Below, one piece after another: positions 1 through 9,405 of a stretch of 51,445 nucleotides of DNA (position 1 is its first letter; every line of letters begins with the position of its first letter). The DNA comes from Nitrospirales bacterium. GTDB lineage: Bacteria > Nitrospirota > Nitrospiria > Nitrospirales > UBA8639. The stretch is from positions 1-51,445 of the forward strand of contig WHTE01000005.1 in assembly GCA_009377845.1 (NCBI GenBank). The letters are read 5' to 3'. Both the position numbers and the translations under genes were made by a program. The notes beneath the pieces were generated by a model that made no database searches, was not told where the DNA came from, and was given only the letters and a program-made list of their open reading frames with translations.

Positions 1-1390
1 CGCGAACCGACGCATCCGTATCCAGTAATCCCCGGATCTTCGTGTGGTACTTGATCCGGCCGAACCCTTCACTCGACACTGACCGAATGAAGTTAAACCA
101 CTTGGGAATCCAGCCCCGATTCAGCATCACCCGCTTGGCAATCATCGGCCAGGAAAACGCATGCCGGGACAGATCCACGACATGATCATAAAATTCCGGC
201 CAGGCATAATACTTGGGTCGCACATTCATCGCGTGATTGTTATCCAGGAAATGAAAGGGAAAGGGCAGCACCCGTCCGTCCCGTTGTAATTCCCGATTGA
301 AGGGGGCCGCCTGCCCGAACGCCGTAAGCAGGGAAAAGGCCGGGAAGGCTCCGGGAGCCAAATCACAAAATTGTTTGGTCAGGTCAAAGGGTTCAGATCC
401 CTGATCGGAATCCAACCCCAACACAAAATTGACCTGGACATAGGGGATATAGCGGAGGATCAAATTGATATGATCCGCCACCTGCTTCACTTTGTCTTGT
501 CCCGTATGGCGGCCGGTCCGTGATTTATCTCCCATGTCATACCACGACTCAATCCCCGGCAGAATCGCCTTGAATCCATTTTGTTTTAACCGTTTGAGAT
601 GAGGTTCGGCCAGGAGGGACAGGGTACTCTCTGCAATGAAGTCGATGCTGTCTGGAGGGATCGCCGTTTCAATGGCATTCATATATTCCTGAAACCGCAC
701 GCCGAAATTCGGGTCGTGCCAGGCTACAATCGGTCGTTTCAACTTTGTCCGCAGAAATTTCAAATCCTCGCTGATCTGATCGAACGATAGGGGCTGATAG
801 TCGACAGTGGCGTCCACACAAAACCCGCAGGTATAGGGACACCCCATGCTGCCGATCATGGGCACCACTTTAAAAGACGTGGGAGCCTTGGCGATGGTGG
901 GCACAATAAACTTCCATCGTTCCTTCACCCCTGGCAATTCGGGCGGCTGTCGAGCTGCGGTGAGCTGGACCCCCAACGGCCTATGCGGTGAGCAATCCGC
1001 CAGAATATCGTGAATCAGGGTTTTATCGGTAAATCCCACCACATAGTCGAAATACCGGGCGGCATCCTGCGGATAGCTCCGCGCATGAGGGCCGCCTAAC
1101 ACCGTCACCGCCCCGCGAGATCGAAACATACTACTAATGGCATAGGCTGTCAGCGCCGATCGGGTAAAGGCCCCGATGAACACGATATCTGTCTCGTCCA
1201 GCAACTCCCGCTGAAGATCTTCTCGACCGGTGTAGCAGGTAAAGCGCACCTGATGGCCCAATTCCTCACACCACACTCCGACGACCTGCGGCATAATGCT
1301 CGCCAGATTTTGATTCATCACGCGGGCATAGAGGGAATCCGTGGGACCTTTGGTGACAAGATCCAAAATGGTCACCCGACGTGGGCGCAT
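1..1390 (-). CDS. B12-binding radical SAM protein (C-terminus cut by window edge)
   Basis: This is an open minus-strand frame of 463 visible residues running off the left edge. It begins at ATG 1388-1390 behind a strong AGGAGG. Residues 1-135 form a Rossmann-like cobalamin-binding region (runs such as DIVFIGAFTRSA and TVLGGPHA). It is followed by the radical SAM cysteine triad C184-x3-C188-x2-C191 (GCPYTCGFC). The later segment IVAWHDPNFG and the HLKRL/ILPGIESW segments fit the radical SAM barrel. The family uses a [4Fe-4S] cluster, SAM and often cobalamin for methylations or rearrangements; the substrate cannot be read from the sequence. It diverges from typA across about 295 bp. The family call is firm, the reaction unknown. 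Confidence 0.85.
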   Translation of the reverse strand, partial: MRPRRVTILDLVTKGPTDSLYARVMNQNLASIMPQVVGVWCEELGHQVRFTCYTGREDLQRELLDETDIVFIGAFTRSALTAYAISSMFRSRGAVTVLGGPHARSYPQDAARYFDYVVGFTDKTLIHDILADCSPHRPLGVQLTAARQPPELPGVKERWKFIVPTIAKAPTSFKVVPMIGSMGCPYTCGFCVDATVDYQPLSFDQISEDLKFLRTKLKRPIVAWHDPNFGVRFQEYMNAIETAIPPDSIDFIAESTLSLLAEPHLKRLKQNGFKAILPGIESWYDMGDKSRTGRHTGQDKVKQVADHINLILRYIPYVQVNFVLGLDSDQGSEPFDLTKQFCDLAPGAFPAFSLLTAFGQAAPFNRELQRDGRVLPFPFHFLDNNHAMNVRPKYYAWPEFYDHVVDLSRHAFSWPMIAKRVMLNRGWIPKWFNFIRSVSSEGFGRIKYHTKIRGLLDTDASVR

Positions 1391-1685
1391 AGACAACCTC
1401 CTAAATTGAATAACCAGGAAATCTTGGGAGAGGGGGAAAGAGGAGTCTCCAGAAGCTTAGACGGAAATCCGACATGAGGTCAAGGAATGCCAGTTGCATT
1501 AAGACCGATCTTCCTGTACCGTTTTGAGTGAATCGACCGTCTCGATAGGATCCAAGCCATCCTCCGGCTGTTCTGGCCGGTGTCGTAGCCCAAATCTCCT
1601 CAGACCGGCCTCGATACACAACCTCAGCATTGAACAATGTGGTTCATGCTGCGTCCGGTTGTGCCCAACAAAGGAACTGACTGTC

Positions 1686-3524
1686 ATGCCGAATCAAAAA
1701 CGACGAAGAGACCTTCGCAACGTCGCCATCATCGCTCACGTCGATCATGGCAAAACCACCTTGGTCGATGCCCTGCTGAGACAAACTGGCGCGCATGTGT
1801 TCAAGGAAGGCGAAGCCGTCATTATGGATTCGAATCCCTTGGAAAAAGAACGCGGCATTACCATTTTTTCAAAGAATGCCTCGCTGCTTTATAAAGATAC
1901 GCGCATCAACCTGGTGGATACCCCCGGCCATGCTGACTTTGGCAGTGAGGTCGAGCGAATCCTGCGAATGGTGGATGGCGTGTTATTGCTCGTGGACGCC
2001 ATTGATGGCCCGATGCCTCAAACCAAATTCGTCCTTAAAAAATCGTTGGAATTGCACCTCAAGCCCATCGTGGTCATAAACAAGATCGATCGCCCCAACG
2101 CCCGGCCTGAGGAAATCGTCAATCAAACCTTTGATTTATTTTGTGAACTCAACGCGACCGACGAACAATTGGATTTCCCCATTGTGTACGCATCCGGCAA
2201 AGAAGGACGGTCCACACTGGACCTCATGGATCCCGCAGTCGATATGAAGCCCTTATTGGACACCATCATCCATCGGGTTTTGCCGCCAGTGGCTGATCCT
2301 GAGCAACCGTTTCAAATGCTCGTCACCATGTTGGAATATGACTCCTATATCGGTCGTATTGCCGTGGGACGAATTGTCCATGGCATGATTCAAGTCGGAA
2401 ACCCCATCGTGGCCGTGAAGCGCGATGGCTCCATTGCTCGAGGAAAGGTGACAAAACTGTTGGCCTATCAAGGACTCGTCCGTGTCGAGAGCGAATCCGC
2501 TCAAGCCGGAGACATTATCTCCCTGGCAGGGGTTCAAGACGTTCGGGTGGGAGAAACCCTCGCCTCCCCCCAAAACCCGACAGCCTTACCGACCGTCAAC
2601 GTGGATGAACCCACGATTTCCATGAACTTCTCTCACAACACCAGTCCCTTGGCCGGAAAAGACGGGGGACGTTTTCTTACATCGCGACACATTCGGGAAC
2701 GTCTGGCTCACGAAGCCATGATGAATGTGGGCATCAAAGTGGAGGAGATCGACGGAGGCGAGCGATTTAAAGTCTCCGGACGAGGCGAACTCCATTTGTC
2801 CATTTTAATCGAGACCATGCGCCGGGAAGGGTTTGAAGTGGAAGTGTCCCCGCCCAAAGTCATTTTCAAAGAAATCGATGGTGAACTTCTGGAACCAGTC
2901 GAGCTCGTGATCGTTGAGGTGGATCCAGGCTATCAGGGCTCGGTTATCGAAGCGCTCGGCGGGCGGAAAGCCGAAATGAAAAATCTGCTTATCAGCGCCG
3001 TCGGCACGGTTCGCATGGAATTCCACATTGCCTCCCGGGCCCTCTTAGGCTTTCGCAGTGAATTATTACGGATGACCAGAGGAACCGGCGTGATGTCGCA
3101 AACGTTTCACGAATACCAGCCCTTCAAAGGAGAGATTCCTCATCGTACGGCCGGGGTGCTGATTTCTCACGGCCCCGGACAGGCTGTGGCTTATGGCCTG
3201 TGGGGCCTCCAGGACCGCGGAGAAATTTTCCTGCACCCCGGAGCGGACCTCTATGAAGGCATGATTGTCGGTATTAATAATAAAGGGAACGATCTGGTGG
3301 TGAATGCCATTCGGGAGAAAAAACTGACGAATATCCGTGCGGCTAGCTCTGATGAAGCCATTCACCTGATTCCGCCACAGGACATGACGTTGGAGTTTGC
3401 CCTGGAATTTATCGAAGACGACGAACTAGTCGAAGTCACACCAAAAAGCATTCGCCTTCGCAAACGCTATCTCACCGACAACGAACGCCGCGCCGCCCGA
3501 AACCAGGCCAAGAAGGCCCAGTAA
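1686..3524 (+). CDS. typA: Ribosome-associated GTPase TypA/BipA
   Basis: This 612-residue translational GTPase acts on the ribosome, where BipA is known to help 50S assembly and stress adaptation. The G motifs are clear: P-loop AHVDHGKTT (residues 17-25), RGITI (G2), DTPGH (G3) and NKID (G4). EF-G-like domains and the BipA-specific C-terminal region follow. The frame is open further upstream to 1524, but the start at 1686 ([16 protein letters not shown]) fits the family length and has AAAGGAA about 8 bases upstream. The gene stands alone, divergent from the radical SAM gene. A copy of the structured repeat lies 32 bp behind its stop. Confidence 0.96.
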   Translation: MPNQKRRRDLRNVAIIAHVDHGKTTLVDALLRQTGAHVFKEGEAVIMDSNPLEKERGITIFSKNASLLYKDTRINLVDTPGHADFGSEVERILRMVDGVLLLVDAIDGPMPQTKFVLKKSLELHLKPIVVINKIDRPNARPEEIVNQTFDLFCELNATDEQLDFPIVYASGKEGRSTLDLMDPAVDMKPLLDTIIHRVLPPVADPEQPFQMLVTMLEYDSYIGRIAVGRIVHGMIQVGNPIVAVKRDGSIARGKVTKLLAYQGLVRVESESAQAGDIISLAGVQDVRVGETLASPQNPTALPTVNVDEPTISMNFSHNTSPLAGKDGGRFLTSRHIRERLAHEAMMNVGIKVEEIDGGERFKVSGRGELHLSILIETMRREGFEVEVSPPKVIFKEIDGELLEPVELVIVEVDPGYQGSVIEALGGRKAEMKNLLISAVGTVRMEFHIASRALLGFRSELLRMTRGTGVMSQTFHEYQPFKGEIPHRTAGVLISHGPGQAVAYGLWGLQDRGEIFLHPGADLYEGMIVGINNKGNDLVVNAIREKKLTNIRAASSDEAIHLIPPQDMTLEFALEFIEDDELVEVTPKSIRLRKRYLTDNERRAARNQAKKAQ

Positions 3525-3556
3525 CCGGCGGCCTCTTCCACTTTTTGCCCTGAAAT

Positions 3557-3916
3557 GGAGCGTTGAAAAAGGCCGCCGTGCCTGCACCGGAGCTCCCGGC
3601 CTTCGTAGCCGAAGCTACTTCGGCGGAGTAGGCTCGGCAGGCAGGCCAGCGGCGTTCCCTGCCTTCGCGGGAGCGGCTTCGCGTCTACGCGCTGAAGCGC
3701 TTCGCCGCGCAAGCGTGCAGGCAGGTCGCCCCTTGACCGTGCTCACGGACTCCTTCGTACGCTCCGCCCGTCCAAGTGGCTGCGGCCTTCCCTTCGAGCG
3801 GCCTCAGGACAGGACTGGACGCGCCTTTTTGAACACTCCCGTATGCTTTTTGCTTGGCTCTCGGTGACCCACATACGGATCAGAAGGCAACCTATTTTAA
3901 TGATTCCACTGCCCTG
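3557..3916 (-). repeat. Structured GC-rich interspersed repeat, copy 1 (longest)
   Basis: This copy is reverse-oriented relative to the copies near 48.3 and 50.3 kb. Its core (3557-3840) is bounded by near-perfect inverted ends: GGAGCGTTGAAAAAGGC at 3557 and the complement of GGGAGTGTTCAAAAAGGC at 3840 (two mismatches in 17). Homology with the other copies continues through a leader to about 3916, including a shared CACCGAGAGC. The core is far richer in GC than its neighbours. It holds many small palindromes such as CCGAAGTAGCTTCGG. This copy also has an extra, palindrome-rich block of roughly 65 bp (about 3650-3730) that the other two lack. It has no transposase and no convincing ORF. Confidence 0.85.
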
Positions 3917-4230
3917 AAATATTTTTTCCTCTTTCCCTCTCATTCGACAAAGCCTTACCCCGACTCTTTGAAATTTTGTTCAAGAAGGACTCACTCAACC
4001 TCATCCTGTGACCCGATCGGTTTTTCTCAGAATGGCGGCATGGTGGGCCCGGAATGCCTGTGTCGGCCTTTGCGCCGAAAAATTCTTTACCTGTCAGGCG
4101 TTTTCCGCCCATTAAGTACTTTCCTCTTTCTTTGTTTTTACGTATAATTCAGGTCCTACCGTCGAGCCGGGAAAAAGCCTTTCCGAAAGGCTCATCACCA
4201 GGCAGAGATCCATCCCATTGTGGAGCAGGC
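3917..4230. other. Intergenic region upstream of the DapF-family gene
   Basis: There is no convincing gene between the repeat and the ATG at 4231. Several open frames cross it but have no ribosome binding site or recognisable motif. The promoter of the DapF-family gene presumably lies here. No clear sigma-70 pair or operator was found. Confidence 0.4.
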
Positions 4231-5127
4231 ATGAACAATCTTTTTTTTAAAGGGCATGGTTTGGGGAATGACTATATTGCCCTCGACCCTTCCAAACTTT
4301 CCTTTCGATTAACTCCCCGCACCATCCGGGCCCTCTGCAATCGACATTGGGGAGTGGGGAGTGACGGCATTCTGGCACTCAGTCCTTCAAAAAAGGCTGA
4401 TTTTGGTTTACGTATTTACAATCCTGACGGGAGCGAAGCAGAAAAATCAGGTAATGGACTGCGGATTTTCGGCTGCTATCTGTACCACACCAAGCTCACG
4501 AAGAAACAACAATTTACGGTGGAAACCAAAGGAGGCCTGGTCGAGGTCCATTTGGAACTGAATGGCCATGGATACGTGAATGGAGCCACGGTCGACATGG
4601 GGCGTGCGTCATTTCAACCCATTGCCCTTCCCTGTACCTTACGCGTGCCTGAATTGATCCAACAACCGGTCAAGGCGGCCGGTCAATCCCTCCGGTTTAC
4701 CGGAGTCAGCGTCGGAAATCCCCATTGCGTGGTGTATAAAAAGCGGGACGAACACTGGACCAGGCAGGAGCTTCTGCAAATCGGTCCCGAACTGGAAAAT
4801 CACATTATTTTCCCGAAACGGACCAATGTCCAATTGGCCGTCCCCGCCGGGCCTCGGGCCATTTCTATTTTGATTTGGGAACGAGGTGCGGGAGAAACAC
4901 AGGCCTCGGGGTCCTCCGCCTGTGCGGCAGCTTGTGCAGGAGTACGATTAGGGTTAGTCAAAAGCCCAGTTCGGGTGAAAGCCCCCGGAGGGACACTGGA
5001 TATTACCGTCGACCCTCAATACAACATCACGATGAAAGGGCCCGTCCTTGAAGTGGCCCGAGGGGAAATCAGTCAAGCCTTCATTCACGGCTTGCGCCAG
5101 GCAGTTGCGACTCACCCGCCCTCATAA
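4231..5127 (+). CDS. dapF: Diaminopimelate epimerase family protein with both catalytic cysteines replaced by serine
   Basis: The protein has 298 residues, starting at ATG 4231 behind GGAG. The frame is open further upstream, but the DapF fold starts here (NLFFKGHGLGNDYI). Signature blocks NPDGSEAEKSGNGLR (residues 64-78), GNPHCVV (162-168) and ERGAGETQASGSSAC (217-231) place it firmly in the DapF family. Classical DapF converts LL- to meso-diaminopimelate for lysine and peptidoglycan, using two cysteines as acid and base. Here both positions are serine: Ser73 (codon TCA) replaces the QCGNG cysteine and Ser226 (codon TCG) the ACGTG cysteine. The fold and substrate-binding residues look intact, so it may be an altered isomerase or a non-catalytic homologue. 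The family is sure; DapF activity is doubtful. Confidence 0.85.
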   Translation: MNNLFFKGHGLGNDYIALDPSKLSFRLTPRTIRALCNRHWGVGSDGILALSPSKKADFGLRIYNPDGSEAEKSGNGLRIFGCYLYHTKLTKKQQFTVETKGGLVEVHLELNGHGYVNGATVDMGRASFQPIALPCTLRVPELIQQPVKAAGQSLRFTGVSVGNPHCVVYKKRDEHWTRQELLQIGPELENHIIFPKRTNVQLAVPAGPRAISILIWERGAGETQASGSSACAAACAGVRLGLVKSPVRVKAPGGTLDITVDPQYNITMKGPVLEVARGEISQAFIHGLRQAVATHPPS

Positions 5128-5159
5128 CTGTACTCTAGGTTGGCCTGCCGCGTTTGGGG

Positions 5160-5528
5160 TCACCCTCCAAATCCTCGCAGATAGGCCAGGACATCCTGTA
5201 TGTGCTGGTCGGATAACTCCCCCTTCCAGGATGGCATGGAGGTTCCCGGCTTTCCGTCTCGAATAATCGTTAACAATTCTTTCTCTGATTTTTTCTGCAC
5301 CATCTCAGTCGTTAAGTCAGCAGGCCGTGGCGTGAGACTGTCCGCCACCGGGCCATCACCTTGACCTTTGGTCCCGTGACAATTCAGACAATTGGTCCTA
5401 TACACACTTGCCCCCCTCTCGGCATTGCCTGTGGGATCGGCATTGTCTGTTGGGCCATCCGCCAACACCAGGCCCCCATGCAACATGGCAAACACCACCA
5501 CCACACCCGCTTGAACACGAATTCTCAC
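5160..5528 (-). CDS. Small exported monoheme cytochrome c
   Basis: The product has 122 residues with an N-terminal signal peptide (residues 1-23, cleavage near LADG). A single heme-c site CLNCH sits at 47-51, and the likely axial Met is in GTSMPSW near residue 97. It resembles small class I cytochromes c that carry electrons in the periplasm. It starts 21 bp after the di-heme peroxidase stop on the same strand, so the two are almost certainly cotranscribed. It may be the electron donor of that peroxidase. The donor role is inferred from position only. Confidence 0.88.
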   Translation of the reverse strand: MRIRVQAGVVVVFAMLHGGLVLADGPTDNADPTGNAERGASVYRTNCLNCHGTKGQGDGPVADSLTPRPADLTTEMVQKKSEKELLTIIRDGKPGTSMPSWKGELSDQHIQDVLAYLRGFGG

Positions 5529-5549
5529 AGATCTGCCTTTCAGTCCGGT

Positions 5550-6620
5550 TTATTCTGGTAATTTCGGAAACTCAAACGGAATCGGTTCGCCGGTCAACGA
5601 CTTTAAAAAGGCAATCAGATCATTTTTTTCTTGCGGGGCCAATCCTAGAGGCTTGATGCGCGTATCCAAATTCGGGTTGGCATTTCCTCCTTTATCATAA
5701 AAGTCGACGACTTCCTCCAATGTTTTAAAGGCTCCGTCATGCATGTACGGGGCGGTTTCAATGATGCTTCGGAGCGTCGGCGTCTTGAATGCACCCTTAT
5801 CGACGTCCTTCCGCGTCACCTCATACCGGCCTAAGTCTTCTTTCATCGGTCCCACTTGAGGCACACCGGTGTTATGGAATTGATTATCGGTAAAATTTGA
5901 GTCGTGGTGGCACAGAATGCACCGGCCTTTTCCTTTAAACACCGCCATCCCGCGTTGCGCGTCTTCACCCATCGCTTGTGGATCACCTAACACAAATTTG
6001 TCGAAGGCTGAATTGGTGGAGATGATCGTCCGTTCAAAGGCGGCAATCGCGTCCGCAATCCCTTGGATATTCACGCTCGTTCCCAAGGCGGCTTGAAATT
6101 GCTCACGATAGCCTTTGATCTTGTCGAGTTTCTTGACCACGTTTTCATGGGTCTCCGCCATTTCAATAGGATTGTGAATCGGGGCGATGGCTTGCTCCTC
6201 CAACGACCCGGCTCGCCCGTCCCAAAACTGGAAGGGATTAAAGGCGGTGTTATACACCGTTGGCGCCTGACGACCTCCCCGCTGTCCGCCCACACCCACC
6301 GAGGTTTGGTTGGGATCGGCAAATCCAACGACCGGGTTATGACAAAATGCACAGGAAATCGCATTGTTTTTGGACAACCGTCCATCAAAATAGAGCTGCT
6401 TGCCCAATGAAACTTTGGCGGCATAATTTAAATTGGTGGCCGGCGTGGGCACTGCCGTCGGAAGAGGGCCAATATCGGGAACCGTATGACCATCCACTGT
6501 CAACATGCTTGTTTTGGATTCAAGCCCCGGCTCACTTCCCGTCCCAGTTGAAGCCATCATGAACAGACCCATCATTCCACAAACCAATGCGCCAACTTTT
6601 CTCTTGATGCCTGTGCTCAT
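5550..6620 (-). CDS. Di-heme cytochrome c peroxidase (CcpA/MauG family)
   Basis: The protein has 356 residues with an N-terminal hydrophobic export signal (about 8-24). The two heme-c motifs CAFCH (90-94) and CILCH (234-238) sit about 145 residues apart, as in bacterial di-heme peroxidases. The conserved SVGVGGQRGGRQAPTVYN and FWDGRAGSLEEQA segments lie between them. Such enzymes reduce hydrogen peroxide to water in the periplasm with electrons from small cytochromes c. It leads a two-gene minus-strand operon with the downstream monoheme cytochrome. About 260 bp separate its start from hrpB, enough for divergent promoters. The MauG subgroup modifies proteins instead, and I cannot exclude that. 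Confidence 0.93.
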   Translation of the reverse strand: MSTGIKRKVGALVCGMMGLFMMASTGTGSEPGLESKTSMLTVDGHTVPDIGPLPTAVPTPATNLNYAAKVSLGKQLYFDGRLSKNNAISCAFCHNPVVGFADPNQTSVGVGGQRGGRQAPTVYNTAFNPFQFWDGRAGSLEEQAIAPIHNPIEMAETHENVVKKLDKIKGYREQFQAALGTSVNIQGIADAIAAFERTIISTNSAFDKFVLGDPQAMGEDAQRGMAVFKGKGRCILCHHDSNFTDNQFHNTGVPQVGPMKEDLGRYEVTRKDVDKGAFKTPTLRSIIETAPYMHDGAFKTLEEVVDFYDKGGNANPNLDTRIKPLGLAPQEKNDLIAFLKSLTGEPIPFEFPKLPE

Positions 6621-6882
6621 TCCTTCATCTCCTCCTGATTTGGTTTGTCGTATTCAAGACATCCGGCTAAGACAACAACGATCCCATATCACTGACAATG
6701 AGAATCTTTACTTTGAATAATTCAGTGTACCGCGAATGTCACTTCAATGGTAAGACCATTCACCCAAATGTGAAAGAGGTGCTCCTCCGTGGTCTTTTCA
6801 GGTAAGTTCCTTACCCGACATTGAAGCTTTGTTTACTTATTCAGAAACCATGATTCACACTCTCACCTTCGCCTAATCCCGC

Positions 6883-9405
6883 ATGAAGAGCCAATCGTAT
6901 CCCATTGACGCCGTTATTCCCAGGTTACAACAGACACTGAGGCAACACCGCATCGTGCTCCTCACCGCACAGCCGGGCGCCGGCAAAACGACACAGATCC
7001 CGCTGGCCCTTCTCCAAGAACCGTGGCTGATTCCCAAGACCATTATCATGCTGGAGCCTCGCCGGTTGGCGGCGCGCGCGGCGGCACGCCGCATGTCCGA
7101 CCTCCTGGGTGAAGCCATCGGCACCACCGTTGGATACCGGACACGGTTGGACACCAAAATCGGCCCGAACACGAAACTAGAAGTGGTGACCGAAGGCATT
7201 CTCACGAGGGTGCTTCAACACGATCCGTCTTTACAGAAGTATGGCTTGGTCATCTTTGATGAATTTCATGAACGTAGCCTGCAAGCCGATCTGGGTCTGG
7301 CCTTATGCCTGGAAACTCAAAAAGTGTTTCGAGAAGATCTTCGGCTCTTGATCATGTCGGCCACGCTGGACACTACGGCCATTTGTCAGCACTTGACACA
7401 GCCTCCCATCATCACCTGCGAGGGAAACATGTTTCCGGTCGAAACCCGCTATGTCGGGAAACCGGAGCGAAAAGATTTCGCTCCGCAAGTGGCACAAACT
7501 ATTCTTCGTCTGCTGAAGACCGACCAGGGCAACCTCCTGGTCTTTCTTCCGGGAGCCGGAGAAATCCGGCGAGTGGAGGGGCTCTTGGCGGACCTTCCGC
7601 TTGGCCCGCACACGCTGATCGCTCCGCTGTATGGTGATCTATCCGCCCAGGCCCAGGACCAGGCCATTCTGCCGCCACCTGCCGGATGGCGCAAAGTCGT
7701 CTTATCCACCAACATTGCCGAAACCAGTCTGACCATCGAAGGCATTCGTCTCGTCGTCGATACCGGTCTCATGCGTGTGCCACGCTTTGATCCGCGCAGC
7801 GGCATGAGCCGGCTGACCACCATCCAGGTCTCACAACAATCGGCCGAACAACGTCGCGGTCGAGCCGGACGTCTGGAACCCGGCCTGTGCGTGCGATTCT
7901 GGTCCGAGGCCGAGCAGCGTACCTTCACGCCGCGCACCACACCGGAAATTCTGGACGCCGACCTGACCTCTCTTGCCTTGGAATTGGCCCAATGGGGAAT
8001 TCGCAATCCGCAGGAATTGCTCTGGCTGGATCCTCCTCCTTCGGGGGCCATGGCTCAGGCGCGACAGCTCCTTCTATCCCTTGGCGCATTAGATGCCCAA
8101 GGTCACATCACCGATCACGGCCAATGCATGGCGAACCTCCCCATGCACCCGCGGCTCGCGCATATGGTCCTCAAGGGGCAGGCGTTGGGATTGGGAGCCT
8201 TGGCGTGTGATCTCGCCGCAGCCTTAAGCGAACGGGACCTGTTCAAGGGATCGATTGCACGAGAGCATGCCGATCTTCGCATCCGGTTCGATGTTCTTTA
8301 TGGAGGGTCCCATGGACAGAGAGACAAAGAATCTCCGGATAAGAGAACCATCCAACGCATTCGCCAAGCCTCTCAGGCCTGGCAACGGGCGCTTCGCATC
8401 ACCACTCCTCCGCATCTCCCCAAACAGCAGATCGATCGGATGAGCGTGCTCCTGGCCCTGGCCTATCCCGACCGGATTGCCCAACGACAATCGGATGAGG
8501 CCGGACGATATCGGCTGACCAATGGACTGAGCGCAAGATTCCATCACCCCGATCCGTTAGGGCATGAAGAATGGTTAGTCATTGCAGACCTTCACGGTGC
8601 ACCCTCGACGGCACGCATCTCTATGGCCGCCCCGATTACACATGAGGATCTGGTCACCCATTGCGCCGATCTCATACAGTCAACGGAGTCGGTGACGTGG
8701 GATGAATCGGCGCAAGCCGTCATGGCTCGTCGCCAACGCCGACTGGGAGAACTCATTCTTGAAGAAAGCCGCCTCCCCGATCCGGATCCTGAATTGGTGT
8801 TGACCGCGCTGCTCGAAGGCCTTCGAAACAAGGGCCTATCCTGTTTGCCCTGGACTCCTGCTCTCAGAAACTGGCAGGCGCGGGTCCAATTCCTCCGCCA
8901 CGTCACAGGACCGGAGTCCGCCTGGCCGGATGTCTCGGACGACACACTCCTTCATACACTGGACCAGTGGCTTGCCCCCTATCTCACCAATCTCTCCAGC
9001 CTCAATCAACTGAAACGAATCGATCTGGCATGGCCGCTTCAGGCACTTCTCTCTCCGAAACAACGACGCGCAATCGACACACTGGCGCCCACCCATCTCA
9101 CAATGCCGACGGGATCGCACATTCCCTTGGAGTATCAGTTGGGAGAGATTCCGGTTTTGGCTGTCCGTCTTCAAGAGTTATTTGGACAATGCGACACGCC
9201 CCGCCTGGTGAACGGCAGAGTCCCCGTCCTCATTCATCTGCTCTCTCCGGCCAGACGCCCCGTCCAGGTCACCCAGGACCTCACCAGTTTTTGGGCCACC
9301 GGCTACCAAGCGGTCAAAAAAGAATTAAAAGGCCGGTATCCGAAACACTCTTGGCCCGACGATCCCCTTCAAGCCCCACCCACCCGCGGCATCAAAAAAC
9401 GATAG
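6883..9405 (+). CDS. hrpB: ATP-dependent helicase HrpB (DEAH family)
   Basis: The 840-residue protein has the full DEAH helicase order. Walker A AQPGAGKTTQIP is at residues 29-40, DEFHER near 126-131 and SATLD soon after. Motif V/VI region STNIAETSLTIEGI and QQSAEQRRGRAGR follows, with the long HrpB-specific C-terminal domain behind it. The length matches HrpB (about 800-850). The cellular role of HrpB is poorly known; it is thought to act on RNA. The gene stands alone on the plus strand. The start at 6883 is the first ATG before the conserved N-terminal helix. Confidence 0.95.
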   Translation: MKSQSYPIDAVIPRLQQTLRQHRIVLLTAQPGAGKTTQIPLALLQEPWLIPKTIIMLEPRRLAARAAARRMSDLLGEAIGTTVGYRTRLDTKIGPNTKLEVVTEGILTRVLQHDPSLQKYGLVIFDEFHERSLQADLGLALCLETQKVFREDLRLLIMSATLDTTAICQHLTQPPIITCEGNMFPVETRYVGKPERKDFAPQVAQTILRLLKTDQGNLLVFLPGAGEIRRVEGLLADLPLGPHTLIAPLYGDLSAQAQDQAILPPPAGWRKVVLSTNIAETSLTIEGIRLVVDTGLMRVPRFDPRSGMSRLTTIQVSQQSAEQRRGRAGRLEPGLCVRFWSEAEQRTFTPRTTPEILDADLTSLALELAQWGIRNPQELLWLDPPPSGAMAQARQLLLSLGALDAQGHITDHGQCMANLPMHPRLAHMVLKGQALGLGALACDLAAALSERDLFKGSIAREHADLRIRFDVLYGGSHGQRDKESPDKRTIQRIRQASQAWQRALRITTPPHLPKQQIDRMSVLLALAYPDRIAQRQSDEAGRYRLTNGLSARFHHPDPLGHEEWLVIADLHGAPSTARISMAAPITHEDLVTHCADLIQSTESVTWDESAQAVMARRQRRLGELILEESRLPDPDPELVLTALLEGLRNKGLSCLPWTPALRNWQARVQFLRHVTGPESAWPDVSDDTLLHTLDQWLAPYLTNLSSLNQLKRIDLAWPLQALLSPKQRRAIDTLAPTHLTMPTGSHIPLEYQLGEIPVLAVRLQELFGQCDTPRLVNGRVPVLIHLLSPARRPVQVTQDLTSFWATGYQAVKKELKGRYPKHSWPDDPLQAPPTRGIKKR

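Noticed and set aside
3743-3943. Small proteins encoded in the repeats
   Set aside because: Frames in the three copies give partly similar peptides (with DGRSVRR), but this follows from DNA-level homology. No start signals or consistent stops support translation.
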